Below, in pieces: positions 27,711 through 36,412 of a stretch of 41,965 bases of DNA. A program made the position numbers and the translations under genes. Under the pieces are notes generated by a model. The model worked only from the letters and a program-made list of their open reading frames with translations, searched no databases and was not told where the DNA came from. The DNA is taken from IMG/VR virus record IMGVR_UViG_3300001796_000073, positions 1 through 41,965 of that record, one strand, 5' to 3'. The first letter of the stretch is position 1. Each line of letters opens with the position of its first letter. This DNA comes from a virus.

Positions 27711-29845
27711 GCGAAAGCTCCGGCAGCACGCGACAGACCGAAGCGCGACTGCATCGACTTCGCCATCGGCCCTTCGTTGGCGATGTCACGGGTGAAAACC
27801 TCGACGATCAGCCCCACCGCATCGAACCGCGGCTGCGCCCGAGTGACCTCCTGTGGCGTGCCTTCGTTGCGGATCTCGACGCGGACGGATTCGAGGGATG
27901 CGCCGCCGCCCCCCGCCGACACCCCAAGCCGCCCGCGCGAATCCCGCTGCAGCGGCATGATCGCTTCCGGCCCAGCCTCGGCAAAGATGCCGGCGCCCTT
28001 GGCAAAGGCAAACACCTGCGGGCTGTTGTAGACCTGGCCGGAATAGGCGGACAGCGACGGCGAGCGATAGACATTGCCCAGCGCGTTGAAAGTCCAGTCA
28101 AAGTTGCTCGAGCCTGCATTCTGGCCGAGGCCGGTGGTGAACGAGGTGTCGACGCCGGATGATCTGCCGCCGAACAATCCGCCAAGCAGATTGCCGAACA
28201 GCCCACCCAGGCCGCTACTACTCCCCCCCATGGCCTGAGTGATTGCCGCGCGCGCCTGGATTCGAATGATGTCGGCGATGATTGAATTCGCCATGTTCGA
28301 GAAATTCAGCTTACCGGTCATGGCGAACTCGACCAGCGCATCCTCCATGCTGGAAAACGCTCGATTAAAGGCCTGCTCTGAAGCTGCAGCAACGTTCGTG
28401 GCCTGGTCACGGTAACGCCGCAAGGCGCGATCCGCACCAACCTCCCACGAGGCATTCAACGCATCCTGCTTTTTCTTCAGCTCAGAGAGCGCAGAAACCA
28501 TTTCGCCCTTGGCTACCTCGGCAGCGCGCGACAATTCACCGGTCAGACGATCAATCCCGTCAATGTCACCGATCGCGCCGAGATACTTTTCCACCTGCAG
28601 GCGTGACGCCTCGAACTGCCGATCAATCTCCGCCAGGGCCTTGGCTTCGGCAACCTCGTCGGCGGACTTGCCGAGCAATTCGATCTCCATCCGCAGCGCG
28701 GATACTCGCTCAAGATTCTTCGTCTCGAACCCGGTCACCTGATCGGTAGCGCGCATCTGCGCAGCATCGACGCGATCAAGAACACGCTCATTCAGCGCCG
28801 GGAACGGGTCGGTTTTCGATTTCCCTGACTTTTTCTGGATGTCGATCACATCGGAACTGCCGGCGGCCGTCATCTTCTGCATGGCCTCGGAAAGCCTGGT
28901 CTGGGCAGCCGCTGCTTCACGGCTGCCGTCGGCAACAGCCTTGATGTCCTTCAGTAACTGCTGTGCCGAACCCTTGCCGCTTTTTGCCAACTCGATACCA
29001 AACCGGGCGATGAAATTGCTGGCGTCCTCTGAATCGTCGCGCAGCCCCTTGATTGCTGGAAGCATGTCGCGAGCGGTATCCAGTGCTACGCCGTATTCAT
29101 CGGCCAGTTTTTCAGCCGGGGTAGAGCCATAAACCCCCTTCATCCGGTCCATGAAACCGTAGTCGCCAATCCCGGACAACGATTTGCCAAGCGCCTGCTG
29201 GGCCAGGATGCGCTGCGTCTCGATCAGCGTCTGCTGAAAGCGGACCTGCTCAATGATCGACGTGCGAGTAATCGCGTTGGCACGGTTGTACTCCTCGTAC
29301 AACTTGTCCATCGAGATATCCCGCGACGCCTTTCCGACTTCGCCAATCGACCGAGCCAGGTTGCCGGTCGATGATTCGAGATTTTTGGCGCCGGTTTCGG
29401 CGTCGGAAAAGAACTGAACGACAGCCGGAGTAAGCGAGGCAACCATGCCAAATACCGCGCCCATCGCACCGAAGCCAGCCAGCAACTGCGGCAACTGCTG
29501 ACCAAGCGCGATAGACACGCGGGTTCCGTTCTGAACCTGTGTGATGAAATCCGTGACCTGGTAAGACGCGTTCTGGATCGCGTAGGCGTTTTTCGAGAAG
29601 ATGCCTGAACTGGCCGAAGCCGCCGCCGAAGCAGTGTTGAACGACCTGCTGACTTCCTGAATCCGCTGACTTGCCCGCGTCGCGCCGGTTTCCACTGTTG
29701 AAAATGCGCGGGACGTCTCGCCGGTAACGCCAACGGACTTTTCCGCCATGCCGCGAAGCTGGGCATTGACGGAATCCAGCGCCGGCTTGATGCGTGCAAC
29801 ATCAGCCGAAACGATTACCTTGACGTCATTATCTTGAGTGCTCAT
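27707..29845 (-). CDS. tail length tape measure protein
   Basis: 712 residues from ATG 29845 (GCGGAG upstream). The N-terminal MSTQDNDVKVIVSADVARIK and the long Ala/Gln/Ser helices, a hydrophobic LLAGFGAMGAVFGMVASLTP patch and Gly-rich C-terminus (MGGSSSGLGGLFGNLLGGLF) are typical. At about 0.15 nm per residue it would set a tail of roughly 100 nm. It follows the tail chaperone pair, as in all lambda-like tails. Confidence 0.9.
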   Translation of the reverse strand: MSTQDNDVKVIVSADVARIKPALDSVNAQLRGMAEKSVGVTGETSRAFSTVETGATRASQRIQEVSRSFNTASAAASASSGIFSKNAYAIQNASYQVTDFITQVQNGTRVSIALGQQLPQLLAGFGAMGAVFGMVASLTPAVVQFFSDAETGAKNLESSTGNLARSIGEVGKASRDISMDKLYEEYNRANAITRTSIIEQVRFQQTLIETQRILAQQALGKSLSGIGDYGFMDRMKGVYGSTPAEKLADEYGVALDTARDMLPAIKGLRDDSEDASNFIARFGIELAKSGKGSAQQLLKDIKAVADGSREAAAAQTRLSEAMQKMTAAGSSDVIDIQKKSGKSKTDPFPALNERVLDRVDAAQMRATDQVTGFETKNLERVSALRMEIELLGKSADEVAEAKALAEIDRQFEASRLQVEKYLGAIGDIDGIDRLTGELSRAAEVAKGEMVSALSELKKKQDALNASWEVGADRALRRYRDQATNVAAASEQAFNRAFSSMEDALVEFAMTGKLNFSNMANSIIADIIRIQARAAITQAMGGSSSGLGGLFGNLLGGLFGGRSSGVDTSFTTGLGQNAGSSNFDWTFNALGNVYRSPSLSAYSGQVYNSPQVFAFAKGAGIFAEAGPEAIMPLQRDSRGRLGVSAGGGGASLESVRVEIRNEGTPQEVTRAQPRFDAVGLIVEVFTRDIANEGPMAKSMQSRFGLSRAAGAFA

Positions 29846-29870
29846 GCGCCCGATTCTCCGCAGGGCGCAA

Positions 29871-29884
29871 GGCAAAAAAAGGGG
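29871..29884 (-). repeat. CCCCTTTTTTTGCC motif, copy 1
   Basis: Minus-strand CCCCTTTTTTTGCC between the tail chaperone stop and the tape measure start, within a 62-base gap without a gene. A weak AGGGG/CCCCT hairpin precedes the T-run. The same 14-mer recurs exactly at 36393-36406, and a variant lies at 41455-41467. Confidence 0.5.
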
Positions 29885-29907
29885 CGGAAACGGGCAGTCC
29901 AGGCCCC

Positions 29908-30258
29908 CTAATCCTCCCGCATCGCCTCAATCGTCGCCATTTCCAGCGTCTGCAATTGATCGAACAGCATGCCGCGCTGTTTCCGCTTGACGCCGCGCAT
30001 GTCCATCACCGGGGGGATGGCGCTGTAATCGAGGCCGAGCAGGCCGCCCATGGGGGCATGTCGCCACTGGGTTTTCAGGTCGAGGAACAGCCAGAGAGCC
30101 GGCGCGTTGCACGGCCAGACCAGATAAGGCCCGGCCGGTGCATCCTCTTTCAGCCACAACTTCGCATCGGCCTCGCTGACGCCGTAGCGCATCAGGTCGG
30201 CGATTGCCTGGTCGTCGCTGACGCCGCCGTGCACCCAGGCACGGGCGGCGCCTATCAG
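29908..30258 (-). CDS. tail assembly chaperone GT part, read by -1 frameshift (DUF1799-like)
   Basis: 116 codons in the -1 frame after the slippery site at 30258-30264. The sequence LMRYGVSEADAKLWLKEDAP and LVWPCNAPALWLFLDLKTQW matches DUF1799 tail-chaperone C-domains. It has no good start of its own (GTG 30234 lacks a ribosome site), so it is expected only as a fusion to the upstream chaperone (about 221 residues in all). Known: lambda G-GT fusion shepherds tape measure into the tail tube. Confidence 0.8.
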   Translation of the reverse strand: MIGAARAWVHGGVSDDQAIADLMRYGVSEADAKLWLKEDAPAGPYLVWPCNAPALWLFLDLKTQWRHAPMGGLLGLDYSAIPPVMDMRGVKRKQRGMLFDQLQTLEMATIEAMRED

Positions 30259-30264
30259 TTTTTT
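30222..30264 (-). promoter_or_regulatory. programmed -1 frameshift signal with stimulatory hairpin
   Basis: A AAA AAC (complement of 30258-30264) is in the right phase just before the TGA stop. Seven bases further, C-GCCGCC-C-GTGC pairs with GCACGGCGGCG across a CTGGGT loop (30222-30250) with one bulged C. Slippery heptamer, spacer and hairpin match the classic design used for G/GT fusions. Confidence 0.85.
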
Positions 30265-30572
30265 TCCTGCGCCCCGAAAAGCTCGTCACGCCAGGCGTCG
30301 AGGATGGCCCGGCCGGCGCGCGGGCGCTTGGTCAGAAGCCGGCTCAACGCGGTGGCCGAGTAGTCTTCACGGAATCCCTGCCAGTCGGTAACCACCAGCG
30401 GCAGCACGTCGCAATCCTTCTTGCCGTCGTGCTGCTTCCAGAAATCAACGTACTGGTCCCGGTCGAGGTGGATGAATTGCATTTCCACCGTCATCGGCTC
30501 GCCGCCGGCAACCGGGATTTCAACGGGCGCCCAGAAAGACGGGGCGGGGTCGATGTCGAATAGCTTGTCCAT
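30255..30572 (-). CDS. tail assembly chaperone G-like
   Basis: 105 residues from ATG 30572 (AAGGAAG upstream). KLFDIDPAPSFWAPVEIPVA begins it, then VEMQFIHLDRDQYVDFWKQH and LSRLLTKRPRAGRAILDAWR. Lying between tube and tape measure with a frameshift to a DUF1799 frame, it fits the lambda gpG chaperone that coats the tape measure before tube assembly. It ends GAQEKN at the slippery codons. Confidence 0.8.
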   Translation of the reverse strand: MDKLFDIDPAPSFWAPVEIPVAGGEPMTVEMQFIHLDRDQYVDFWKQHDGKKDCDVLPLVVTDWQGFREDYSATALSRLLTKRPRAGRAILDAWRDELFGAQEKN

Positions 30573-30580
30573 GAGCTTCC

Positions 30581-31519
30581 TTACAGCGCAGTGATGACCA
30601 GCTCGTCGTTGCCGGCGGCGGTCGGCAACAGGGACAGGTCGGCATTGAGCATGACGATCTTCTTCTGGTCGGTATAGGTCGGGTTGAGGATCTGCACAGC
30701 CGGCGCGTCAATCTGCACCTTGTTGCCTGCGGTTGTCCCGTGGATCAACTGCAGCGCGGCCAGCGTCGAGTCGGCAATCGTGGACCACCAGTTTTTCTGG
30801 GCGACGGTGGTCGCCTCGAAAACCACCTTGCCGGTGCTCTGCCGGTCGGTCAGGTCGATGCGGCGGCTGTCGTTGAGCAGCACGATGTCGTTGATCTCGT
30901 TGGCGACGTCGATATCCAGCGACAGCAGCTTGGCGGCGTAACCATGCAGCGAGAAGGTCGGGGTATTGGTCGGGTTGATCGGCAGCGGCTTTTTCCAGGC
31001 GCTCAGGGTAAGCGCCGGCATGGCGGCGTCGACGACCGGGGCGTACAAGCCCATGAACGAGAAATTGAACAGCGGCAGGCCATCAACCGAAAAGCCCAGC
31101 TTCACCGTTCCACGGGCGCCGGTCATCTTGTGCAGCACCCCATCCACGTTGAAGTAGATGCTGAGCGCTTCCTGGTTGCTCGATACCGGCTTGTATTCGA
31201 CCTTGGTGCCGGGGGTGATTGTCTGCGAGAAGCCGCAGCCGCGCAGCGGAGCGCCCCAGGCCGGCGCGGTGCCGGCAGTGCCCGAGCCGGCGATTTCGGC
31301 CTGAAAATCGACCTTGGTAAAGATCGAGGTCACCGTTTTTTCGGTATTGCCGAAGTGGGTACGCAACAGATCGCGGTCGACGGTGCGCAGGTCCATGGGG
31401 GTAACTTGCGGGTCACCGCGCAGCAGGATGGCGTCGGCTGCGCCATCGGGCGCGGCATCCTGTCCGTAGACGGGTTCAATTTTCGCCAGAATGGCGCGCT
31501 TACGATTCAACAGCGGCAT
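30581..31519 (-). CDS. major tail tube protein
   Basis: 312 residues. Beta-rich: VTSIFTKVDFQAEIAGSGTA, TITPGTKVEYKPVSSNQEAL and FSVDGLPLFNFSFMGLYAPV. The length and position (after terminator/connector genes, before the chaperones) are those of siphophage tail tube proteins. It has an extended C-terminal domain (LTLSAWKKPLPINPTNTPTF) unlike short tubes of about 200 residues. ATG 31519 follows AAAGGAGA, and the start overlaps the end of the small gene before it. Confidence 0.8.
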   Translation of the reverse strand: MPLLNRKRAILAKIEPVYGQDAAPDGAADAILLRGDPQVTPMDLRTVDRDLLRTHFGNTEKTVTSIFTKVDFQAEIAGSGTAGTAPAWGAPLRGCGFSQTITPGTKVEYKPVSSNQEALSIYFNVDGVLHKMTGARGTVKLGFSVDGLPLFNFSFMGLYAPVVDAAMPALTLSAWKKPLPINPTNTPTFSLHGYAAKLLSLDIDVANEINDIVLLNDSRRIDLTDRQSTGKVVFEATTVAQKNWWSTIADSTLAALQLIHGTTAGNKVQIDAPAVQILNPTYTDQKKIVMLNADLSLLPTAAGNDELVITAL

Positions 31520-31667
31520 GTTGCTTCTCCTTTACTTCATCGGCCGGGCGGGTCCGCTCGACCAGGGTTTTCTTGCCGGTTTCCGGGTCGACCACATAGC
31601 TGCCGCCCTGCCCGTCAAACTCATCCGCCGCCGGCTTTTCGGCCGGCGTGCTCGCTTTCTTACTCAT
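31500..31667 (-). CDS. 55-residue late protein between tail terminator and tube
   Basis: ATG 31667 overlaps the tail-terminator gene stop (ATGAGTAA) and the stop lies 20 bases inside the tube gene. The product (SKKASTPAEKPAADEFDGQG, then YVVDPETGKKTLVERTRPAD) is hydrophilic and probably partly disordered. The small size and charge are typical of head-tail helper peptides. No known family is recognised. Confidence 0.6.
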   Translation of the reverse strand: MSKKASTPAEKPAADEFDGQGGSYVVDPETGKKTLVERTRPADEVKEKQHAAVES

Positions 31668-32082
31668 CGCCCATCACCTCCAGTTCAAAGACTACCCAGC
31701 CGTAGGGCGCCTCAAGCTGCCCGGACTGCGCAAACGAATTCACCGTGCAATCGCGCACCCCGGCGGGCATTGTTCCGCGCATGAAGGCCTTGATTTCCTC
31801 GGCCAACGCCAACTCGGCTTGCTCGACCTGCAAGCCGGACGGGTCGCCGGCTACCATCAATTGACCGATCAGCAGCACATCCAGCGTGCCAAGTTGCGCC
31901 TCGCGCCCCATCGTCTTCGGGTAGTCGCCCTCGCCTTTATTGATCAGGGTGACCACGCCTTTGACCAAATCATCCTGCGAGCGGCGAGCGTGCGGCAGAA
32001 AACTGCGGGTAACCAGCCTCGAAGGCAAGGCGGCAGCCAATCCGACGCGCAAGGCTTCCAGGGTCAGGTTCGGGGTGCTCAT
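31660..32082 (-). CDS. tail terminator protein (gpU-like, probable)
   Basis: 140 residues. STPNLTLEALRVGLAAALPS, PKTMGREAQLGTLDVLLIGQ and the ending YGWVVFELEVMGDE fit the alpha/beta fold of tail completion proteins. It overlaps the neighbour upstream by one base and the small gene downstream by 8. Located between the gp10-like and tail tube genes, the usual place. The family assignment is by context. Confidence 0.65.
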   Translation of the reverse strand: MSTPNLTLEALRVGLAAALPSRLVTRSFLPHARRSQDDLVKGVVTLINKGEGDYPKTMGREAQLGTLDVLLIGQLMVAGDPSGLQVEQAELALAEEIKAFMRGTMPAGVRDCTVNSFAQSGQLEAPYGWVVFELEVMGDE

Positions 32083-32648
32083 CAGAAATACCTCACGGCA
32101 TCAGGCCCCAGCACTTCGCGCAACCCCCGGGCAACGGCCTGCCGGATATACACCTCGCACGCCCCGCGCTTGTTGGTCACGGCCGGCGTAATGAAATCCT
32201 GCGGCTTGGTGCCGTGCTGGTAGATCCACCAGGCAAAGGCCTGCGCTCGCCGCACCAGCCCCATTTCCTGCTCCAGCCGGCCGCGCTCGCTGCGCTTGAA
32301 GCGGGCAAAGCCGCGCGCCTTCGGGCTGGTCATCAGGTACTGCAGCAGGTTGTCCGGGTTCGGGTAATACCTCGGCTTGCCGACAGCCGGGCCGGAGCCA
32401 TGCACCACATGCGGCGCGTAATTGACGCTCGGACGGACCTCGTACGCCAAATCGCCCGCCGGCCCGACAATGATCGAATTGACCAGCGCGGAAAGGGATT
32501 TCGGCGCCAGCCGCTTTTCCTCGGCGGCGATCTCGTTTGCCCCGCGCAGCACGGCACCATCGACATGCCGGCGCATCACATCGGGCGCCGCCCGCAGCGC
32601 CGCCTGCAGCTTGCTCGAATCGATCCGGACGCTGACCAGGTTGCTCAC
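32082..32648 (-). CDS. HK97 gp10-like minor tail/head-tail connector protein
   Basis: 188 residues. VRIDSSKLQAALRAAPDVMR, then GANEIAAEEKRLAPKSLSAL and VNYAPHVVHGSGPAVGKPRY are the signature of the HK97 gp10/phage virion morphogenesis family (YAPxVxxG-like). It joins head and tail in HK97-type virions. Start coupled by ATGA overlap to the connector gene upstream. Confidence 0.8.
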   Translation of the reverse strand: MSNLVSVRIDSSKLQAALRAAPDVMRRHVDGAVLRGANEIAAEEKRLAPKSLSALVNSIIVGPAGDLAYEVRPSVNYAPHVVHGSGPAVGKPRYYPNPDNLLQYLMTSPKARGFARFKRSERGRLEQEMGLVRRAQAFAWWIYQHGTKPQDFITPAVTNKRGACEVYIRQAVARGLREVLGPDAVRYF

Positions 32649-33268
32649 GATTTACCCCGGATCATCCACTCGGTCATCAACTGCGCATGCAGCGCGGCCG
32701 GGGTGCCAGTCTTCGCCTGCTGGCCGAATCCACCGCCGACCTGCACCGGCCGCACGCTGTCACGCAACGAAAGCTCCAGCATGGCCTCGGCCTGGGCGCG
32801 CAACAGCAGCAGGTCGCGGTCGGCGGCGGCAATGGTGGTTTCATTCGCCTGGCCGCCGATGGCATCCTTCGCCACGTAATAGAAGCGGTAGGCGCTGCCG
32901 AACAAGCCGATCTGCTGGTGTGTCGGGGCCGGATACATCGAGAGCAGGTTGTCATCGATCAACCGGCAACGCGGCAGCGGGCCGGGCCACTGCCGGTCCC
33001 AAGGATTCGGGAAGTTCGCGCTGCGTACCCCCCAGATCGCCGATTTGAACCGCAAGATGTCGGCCGGCGCATCGTACTCACCCTCGCCGGCCAGGATCGT
33101 CACCTCGCCGATCAGCGTGCGCGGCCGTACCCGGTGCATGTCCGCAGCCGCCTTGTCCAGATGCCGCACAAAATCTGCATCAGCCGCCGCCGTGAAGGTC
33201 GCCGCAGCATCGCGCAGGCTGGCCTTCAGGTCGGTGACCAGATCGGCGCGGCTCATGCTGCCGGCCAT
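32645..33268 (-). CDS. head-tail adaptor protein
   Basis: 207 residues. SRADLVTDLKASLRDAAATF at the N-terminus, RVRPRTLIGEVTILAGEGEY with YDAPADILRFKSAIWG, and the helical LLLLRAQAEAMLELSLRDSV at the C-terminus fit gp6-like head completion adaptors that bind the portal. It lies in the canonical spot between capsid and gp10-like genes. Confidence 0.65.
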   Translation of the reverse strand: MAGSMSRADLVTDLKASLRDAAATFTAAADADFVRHLDKAAADMHRVRPRTLIGEVTILAGEGEYDAPADILRFKSAIWGVRSANFPNPWDRQWPGPLPRCRLIDDNLLSMYPAPTHQQIGLFGSAYRFYYVAKDAIGGQANETTIAAADRDLLLLRAQAEAMLELSLRDSVRPVQVGGGFGQQAKTGTPAALHAQLMTEWMIRGKS

Positions 33269-33271
33269 GGC

Positions 33272-33664
33272 TTACTCGCCGCTCCCGCCGTCGCCGGCGT
33301 TGTCGCTGGTTTCCTCGGTGGATTCCAGCCCGCCCGGCGCCGACATTTCGGCACGGCGCAGGCGCTCTTCGGTAATCGCTGCCAGGGCGCCGGTACGCGG
33401 TTTTTCCTTCGCTTGCTCCAGGCCTTCCAGACGCGCCAGTTCGTCATCGCTCAGGTCGGGCAGGCCCAGCACCAGCTTGGCAATCGAAAGCTCGATCAGC
33501 GCCAGCAGCGGGTCGGCGACTTCACCGGCGACGGGTTCATCCATCGATTCCTGGCGGTACTCCGGCGGCAGTTCGTGGTCCTCGAAGGGTACCGTCTCGC
33601 CCGGCGGGATCATGCGGCCGCCAACGAAGATCGGTTGCTTACCATGGTTTGAAATCGGGGTCAT
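33272..33664 (-). CDS. 130-residue late protein after the capsid, unknown
   Basis: The N-terminal GKQPIFVGGRMIPPGETVPF, common in small phage proteins beside the capsid, is a short beta-hairpin module. Helices with acidic residues follow (LSDDELARLEGLEQAKEK) and the tail is Glu/Gly rich. It could be a small head decoration or connector accessory. It is separated from the capsid gene by an intrinsic terminator, so its level may be lower. Confidence 0.6.
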   Translation of the reverse strand: MTPISNHGKQPIFVGGRMIPPGETVPFEDHELPPEYRQESMDEPVAGEVADPLLALIELSIAKLVLGLPDLSDDELARLEGLEQAKEKPRTGALAAITEERLRRAEMSAPGGLESTEETSDNAGDGGSGE

Positions 33665-33676
33665 TGTCTTGTCCTC

Positions 33677-33707
33677 AAAAAATCCCCGACCGGATCACCA
33701 GCCGGGG
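33677..33707 (-). terminator. intrinsic terminator after the capsid gene
   Basis: On the minus strand CCCCGGCTGG and CCGGTCGGGG form a 10-bp stem (two G-U pairs) around loop TGAT, followed by ATTTTTT. It would trim capsid-rich transcripts and let only part proceed to the tail genes. Confidence 0.75.
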
Positions 33708-33726
33708 AAAGCCCACCCAGGGAGAA

Positions 33727-36294
33727 TCAGGCAGCGCGATTCACACGGCCGGTGGCGCTGTACAGCACGATGGACGTGAAGCCCTTCTTCAGCGGCGCCG
33801 GCGTATGCAGGGCGATGAACTGGTCGCCGTAGGCTTCCTTCTTGCCGGTGAAGCGGCCGTTCGCGTCCTTCTGGTTCTCGAGCTGGCCCAGCGCCCACGG
33901 CTTGAGCATGCGGAAGCGGGTCAGGCCGCGCTGGCCGATCACGATGCGGTTATCCGCCAGTTGCAGGCCCGGCGCGTAGCTCTTGAAGCTGGGCACGCCC
34001 TTGACCACGCCGAGATTGCCGGTCTGGTCCAGGTTGGTGCCCGGAACGGCAAAGTTCGCCTTGAAGCTCTCGGCCTGCTCAATGGCCGTCATCAAGGTGC
34101 CAGACATCAGCATCTGCCCGGCCTGGTAGCTGCGCTGATCTTCCAGCAGGCTCTTGCGCAGACCGATGCGGTACAGCAGGTCGTCGTAGCGTTCCTTGAC
34201 CTTCAGGCCGCCCAGGTCGGTATCCCACTTCGCCACGTTGGTGCTGTAGCTGTAGGCCGTCACGGTGATCGTCAGGCCGTTGGTCGGCGTCACGATGGCC
34301 CCCGCCTGATTGACGAAGCGGATTTCACCCAGTTGGTAATCCAGCACGAAGTAGGTGCCAGCGGCCTGGGTGCCGGTGCCGTCGTACTCCAGGCAGGCAT
34401 TGCCGTTGTAGGTCACCGTTACCGGGTTGGCCACGTTGCCGATCAGGTTGCCCTGCAGGTCGAAGATGCGGCGCGGCTTGACCACCGGGAAGTTGGCCAG
34501 CACGAAAATCTTGTTCGTGCCATTCACGCCGGTCAGCGACTCGTTGGCGACCGCCACTGCGCCGAATTCATCCGACGCGTTGACCTGCTCGTTCCAGATC
34601 AGGCGCTCGGTGTCTTCGCCGACGATGCGGATCGCGTTGCGGGCGTTCTCGGCCAGCACGTCGAAGTTGATCTGGCCGTTGCCGGTCAGGTAGCGCAGTT
34701 CGTCGGAAACCTCGAACGCCAGCTTCTGCGGCAGCGGGTAAGCCAGGTCCATCGCCTGACGGATGCCGGCGCGCTTCACCGGCTGGCCTTCATAGGTGCG
34801 CGTGTCGTTCATGCCGGCGGCCGTCGTGTCGCGGTAGCTGTACGGGATCGAAACCGACTGCGAGAACACATCGGTACCGACATCGACCAGCGACAGGCCG
34901 ACCATCTGGTACAGCACTTCGCGGATCACGGTCCGCTCGAACACGGCCGGCACAGCCACGTCCGTCATCACGCCAGCGCCACCGGCCAGCATCTTGTGCT
35001 CGGCATGCAGTTGCGCGCCGTGCAGGGCGTCGAACTCGGCCAGCACCTTGTCGGCCAGCGCCTTGCCCTCGGGCACCTCGACGCCGCCGGACAGCGCGAA
35101 GCGACGGCGCGAAGCCGCACCATCGATGCCCAGGCGCTTGTCGACCGCTTCCTGCAGCGCCTTGACCTGGTTCGAAGAATCCACGGAAATGATGGCATTG
35201 CCGCGGAAGTTGCCAAAGCCCATGGTCGCCAGTTGCTTCTGGGCGGCCAGCGGCTCACCAAGCTTGATGATCTTCTCGGCCAGCGCCTTGACGCCAGCTT
35301 CGTCCATGGCGGCAACCACATCGGCCATCGGCTCGCACAGTTCCTTGAGCAGATCGGCGTCCTTGATCTTCTCGCCGACCGTATCGGAGAGCAGCTTGCG
35401 GCGGGCGTCGGCGGTTTCCGACAGCTTCTTGGCGGCGGCGGCGGATTCGGCCAGGGCCTTGGCGACGGCGGCCTGCACCTGGTCGGCGGTCTGGCCCACG
35501 GTGATCGTGATATTGCCCACTGCCTGACCGCTTTCGGCCAGCTTGATCGCGCCATCCAGCAGCGAATCGCACAGCGCCTTCATCGCTGCATCGTCGGTCA
35601 TGCCCGTCATCGCCTGCTCGGCAGCCTTGAGCACCGAAGCAATGGCGGCTTCGGAGAGTTTCTTTTCGGCCAGGGCGGCCTTGAGTTGTTCCAGATGCTT
35701 GTTCATGGTCGTTCGTACCTCATTGATCAGTTCGGAAAGCAGCGTCGGATGCAGCAGGATTGCTGGCCCGTCGCCGTCGGTTTGCTCGCTCAACGAAATG
35801 GGATCGAGGCGCTTGATCACCGGTCGAATCGTCAGACCGGCCCCGAGGAGAACGCATCCATGGGTCGCGCGTTGTTCGTTGTCCTGCCAGTTCTCGTGGA
35901 ACTCGGCCGAGAGGTAGCGGAAGCCACGCTTCTTCACGGCATCGACGCCATACGGCGTCCATTCGACCAGGGCGCGCAGGCGGTCGCCCTCGATCGTCAG
36001 CTTCAGCAGCTTCGCCGCGGCGCCGTTGTCCGGCTCGTGCGAAACGTCGAAAAAGATTTCCTGCCCGTAGGTGTTCTTCTCGAAGTTGCCCACCATCTCG
36101 GCCAGCATCGCCCGGCTGATCTCGAACTCACCATAACGGCGGTCGAAGAACTTGCCGGTACGCGTGACCGTCACCCAACTAGTGGGCTTTTCCTCGGAAA
36201 TGTCGTCAGCCAGCTTGATCGGCAGACCGGAAACAAAACGGAACGTCCGCCCTTCGTCGGCGCCGGAAAGTTTGAAGTGTCGGTTTGCTCGCAT
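33727..36294 (-). CDS. prohead protease-scaffold-major capsid fusion protein
   Basis: 855 residues from ATG 36294 (GAGGGT upstream). Residues 1-200 resemble Mu I-type prohead proteases (FFDVSHEPDN with His86; GFRYLSAEFHENW with Ser129). Residues about 210-370 are Ala/Lys-rich helices (EQLKAALAEKKLSEAAIASV, LAESAAAAKKLSETADARRK) typical of scaffold. The remainder is an HK97-like capsid (VFERTVIREVLYQMVGLSLV; TDVFSQSVSIPYSYRDTTAA; GQINFDVLAENARNAIRIVG). Known: single-chain protease/capsid fusions exist. The protease presumably frees the mature capsid subunit; the cleavage site is unknown. Confidence 0.85.
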   Translation of the reverse strand: MRANRHFKLSGADEGRTFRFVSGLPIKLADDISEEKPTSWVTVTRTGKFFDRRYGEFEISRAMLAEMVGNFEKNTYGQEIFFDVSHEPDNGAAAKLLKLTIEGDRLRALVEWTPYGVDAVKKRGFRYLSAEFHENWQDNEQRATHGCVLLGAGLTIRPVIKRLDPISLSEQTDGDGPAILLHPTLLSELINEVRTTMNKHLEQLKAALAEKKLSEAAIASVLKAAEQAMTGMTDDAAMKALCDSLLDGAIKLAESGQAVGNITITVGQTADQVQAAVAKALAESAAAAKKLSETADARRKLLSDTVGEKIKDADLLKELCEPMADVVAAMDEAGVKALAEKIIKLGEPLAAQKQLATMGFGNFRGNAIISVDSSNQVKALQEAVDKRLGIDGAASRRRFALSGGVEVPEGKALADKVLAEFDALHGAQLHAEHKMLAGGAGVMTDVAVPAVFERTVIREVLYQMVGLSLVDVGTDVFSQSVSIPYSYRDTTAAGMNDTRTYEGQPVKRAGIRQAMDLAYPLPQKLAFEVSDELRYLTGNGQINFDVLAENARNAIRIVGEDTERLIWNEQVNASDEFGAVAVANESLTGVNGTNKIFVLANFPVVKPRRIFDLQGNLIGNVANPVTVTYNGNACLEYDGTGTQAAGTYFVLDYQLGEIRFVNQAGAIVTPTNGLTITVTAYSYSTNVAKWDTDLGGLKVKERYDDLLYRIGLRKSLLEDQRSYQAGQMLMSGTLMTAIEQAESFKANFAVPGTNLDQTGNLGVVKGVPSFKSYAPGLQLADNRIVIGQRGLTRFRMLKPWALGQLENQKDANGRFTGKKEAYGDQFIALHTPAPLKKGFTSIVLYSATGRVNRAA

Positions 36295-36312
36295 TGCACC
36301 CTCGTTCAGGTT

Positions 36313-36367
36313 GTCGCGGGGCGCTGGTGCGAGATGGGAGGAGAAACCAGCAAGGAAACCCCGCGAC
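36313..36367 (-). promoter_or_regulatory. long hairpin in the capsid-gene leader
   Basis: On the minus strand GTCGCGGGG (36359-36367) pairs perfectly with CCCCGCGAC (36313-36321), and GCTGG pairs with CCAGC inside (36347-36351, 36323-36327). It ends 18 bases before the capsid start and lies in a 118-base gap without a gene. It could stabilise the message, be a processing site or moderate translation. Confidence 0.6.
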
Positions 36368-36392
36368 AGCGCCAATTTTCCCGGCGCGCAAC

Positions 36393-36406
36393 GGCAAAAA
36401 AAGGGG
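36393..36406 (-). repeat. CCCCTTTTTTTGCC motif, copy 2
   Basis: An exact second copy of the 14-mer just after the head morphogenesis stop codon and upstream of the capsid leader hairpin. Together with copy 1 it marks gaps before highly expressed late genes. Confidence 0.5.
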
Positions 36407-36412
36407 AGGAAC

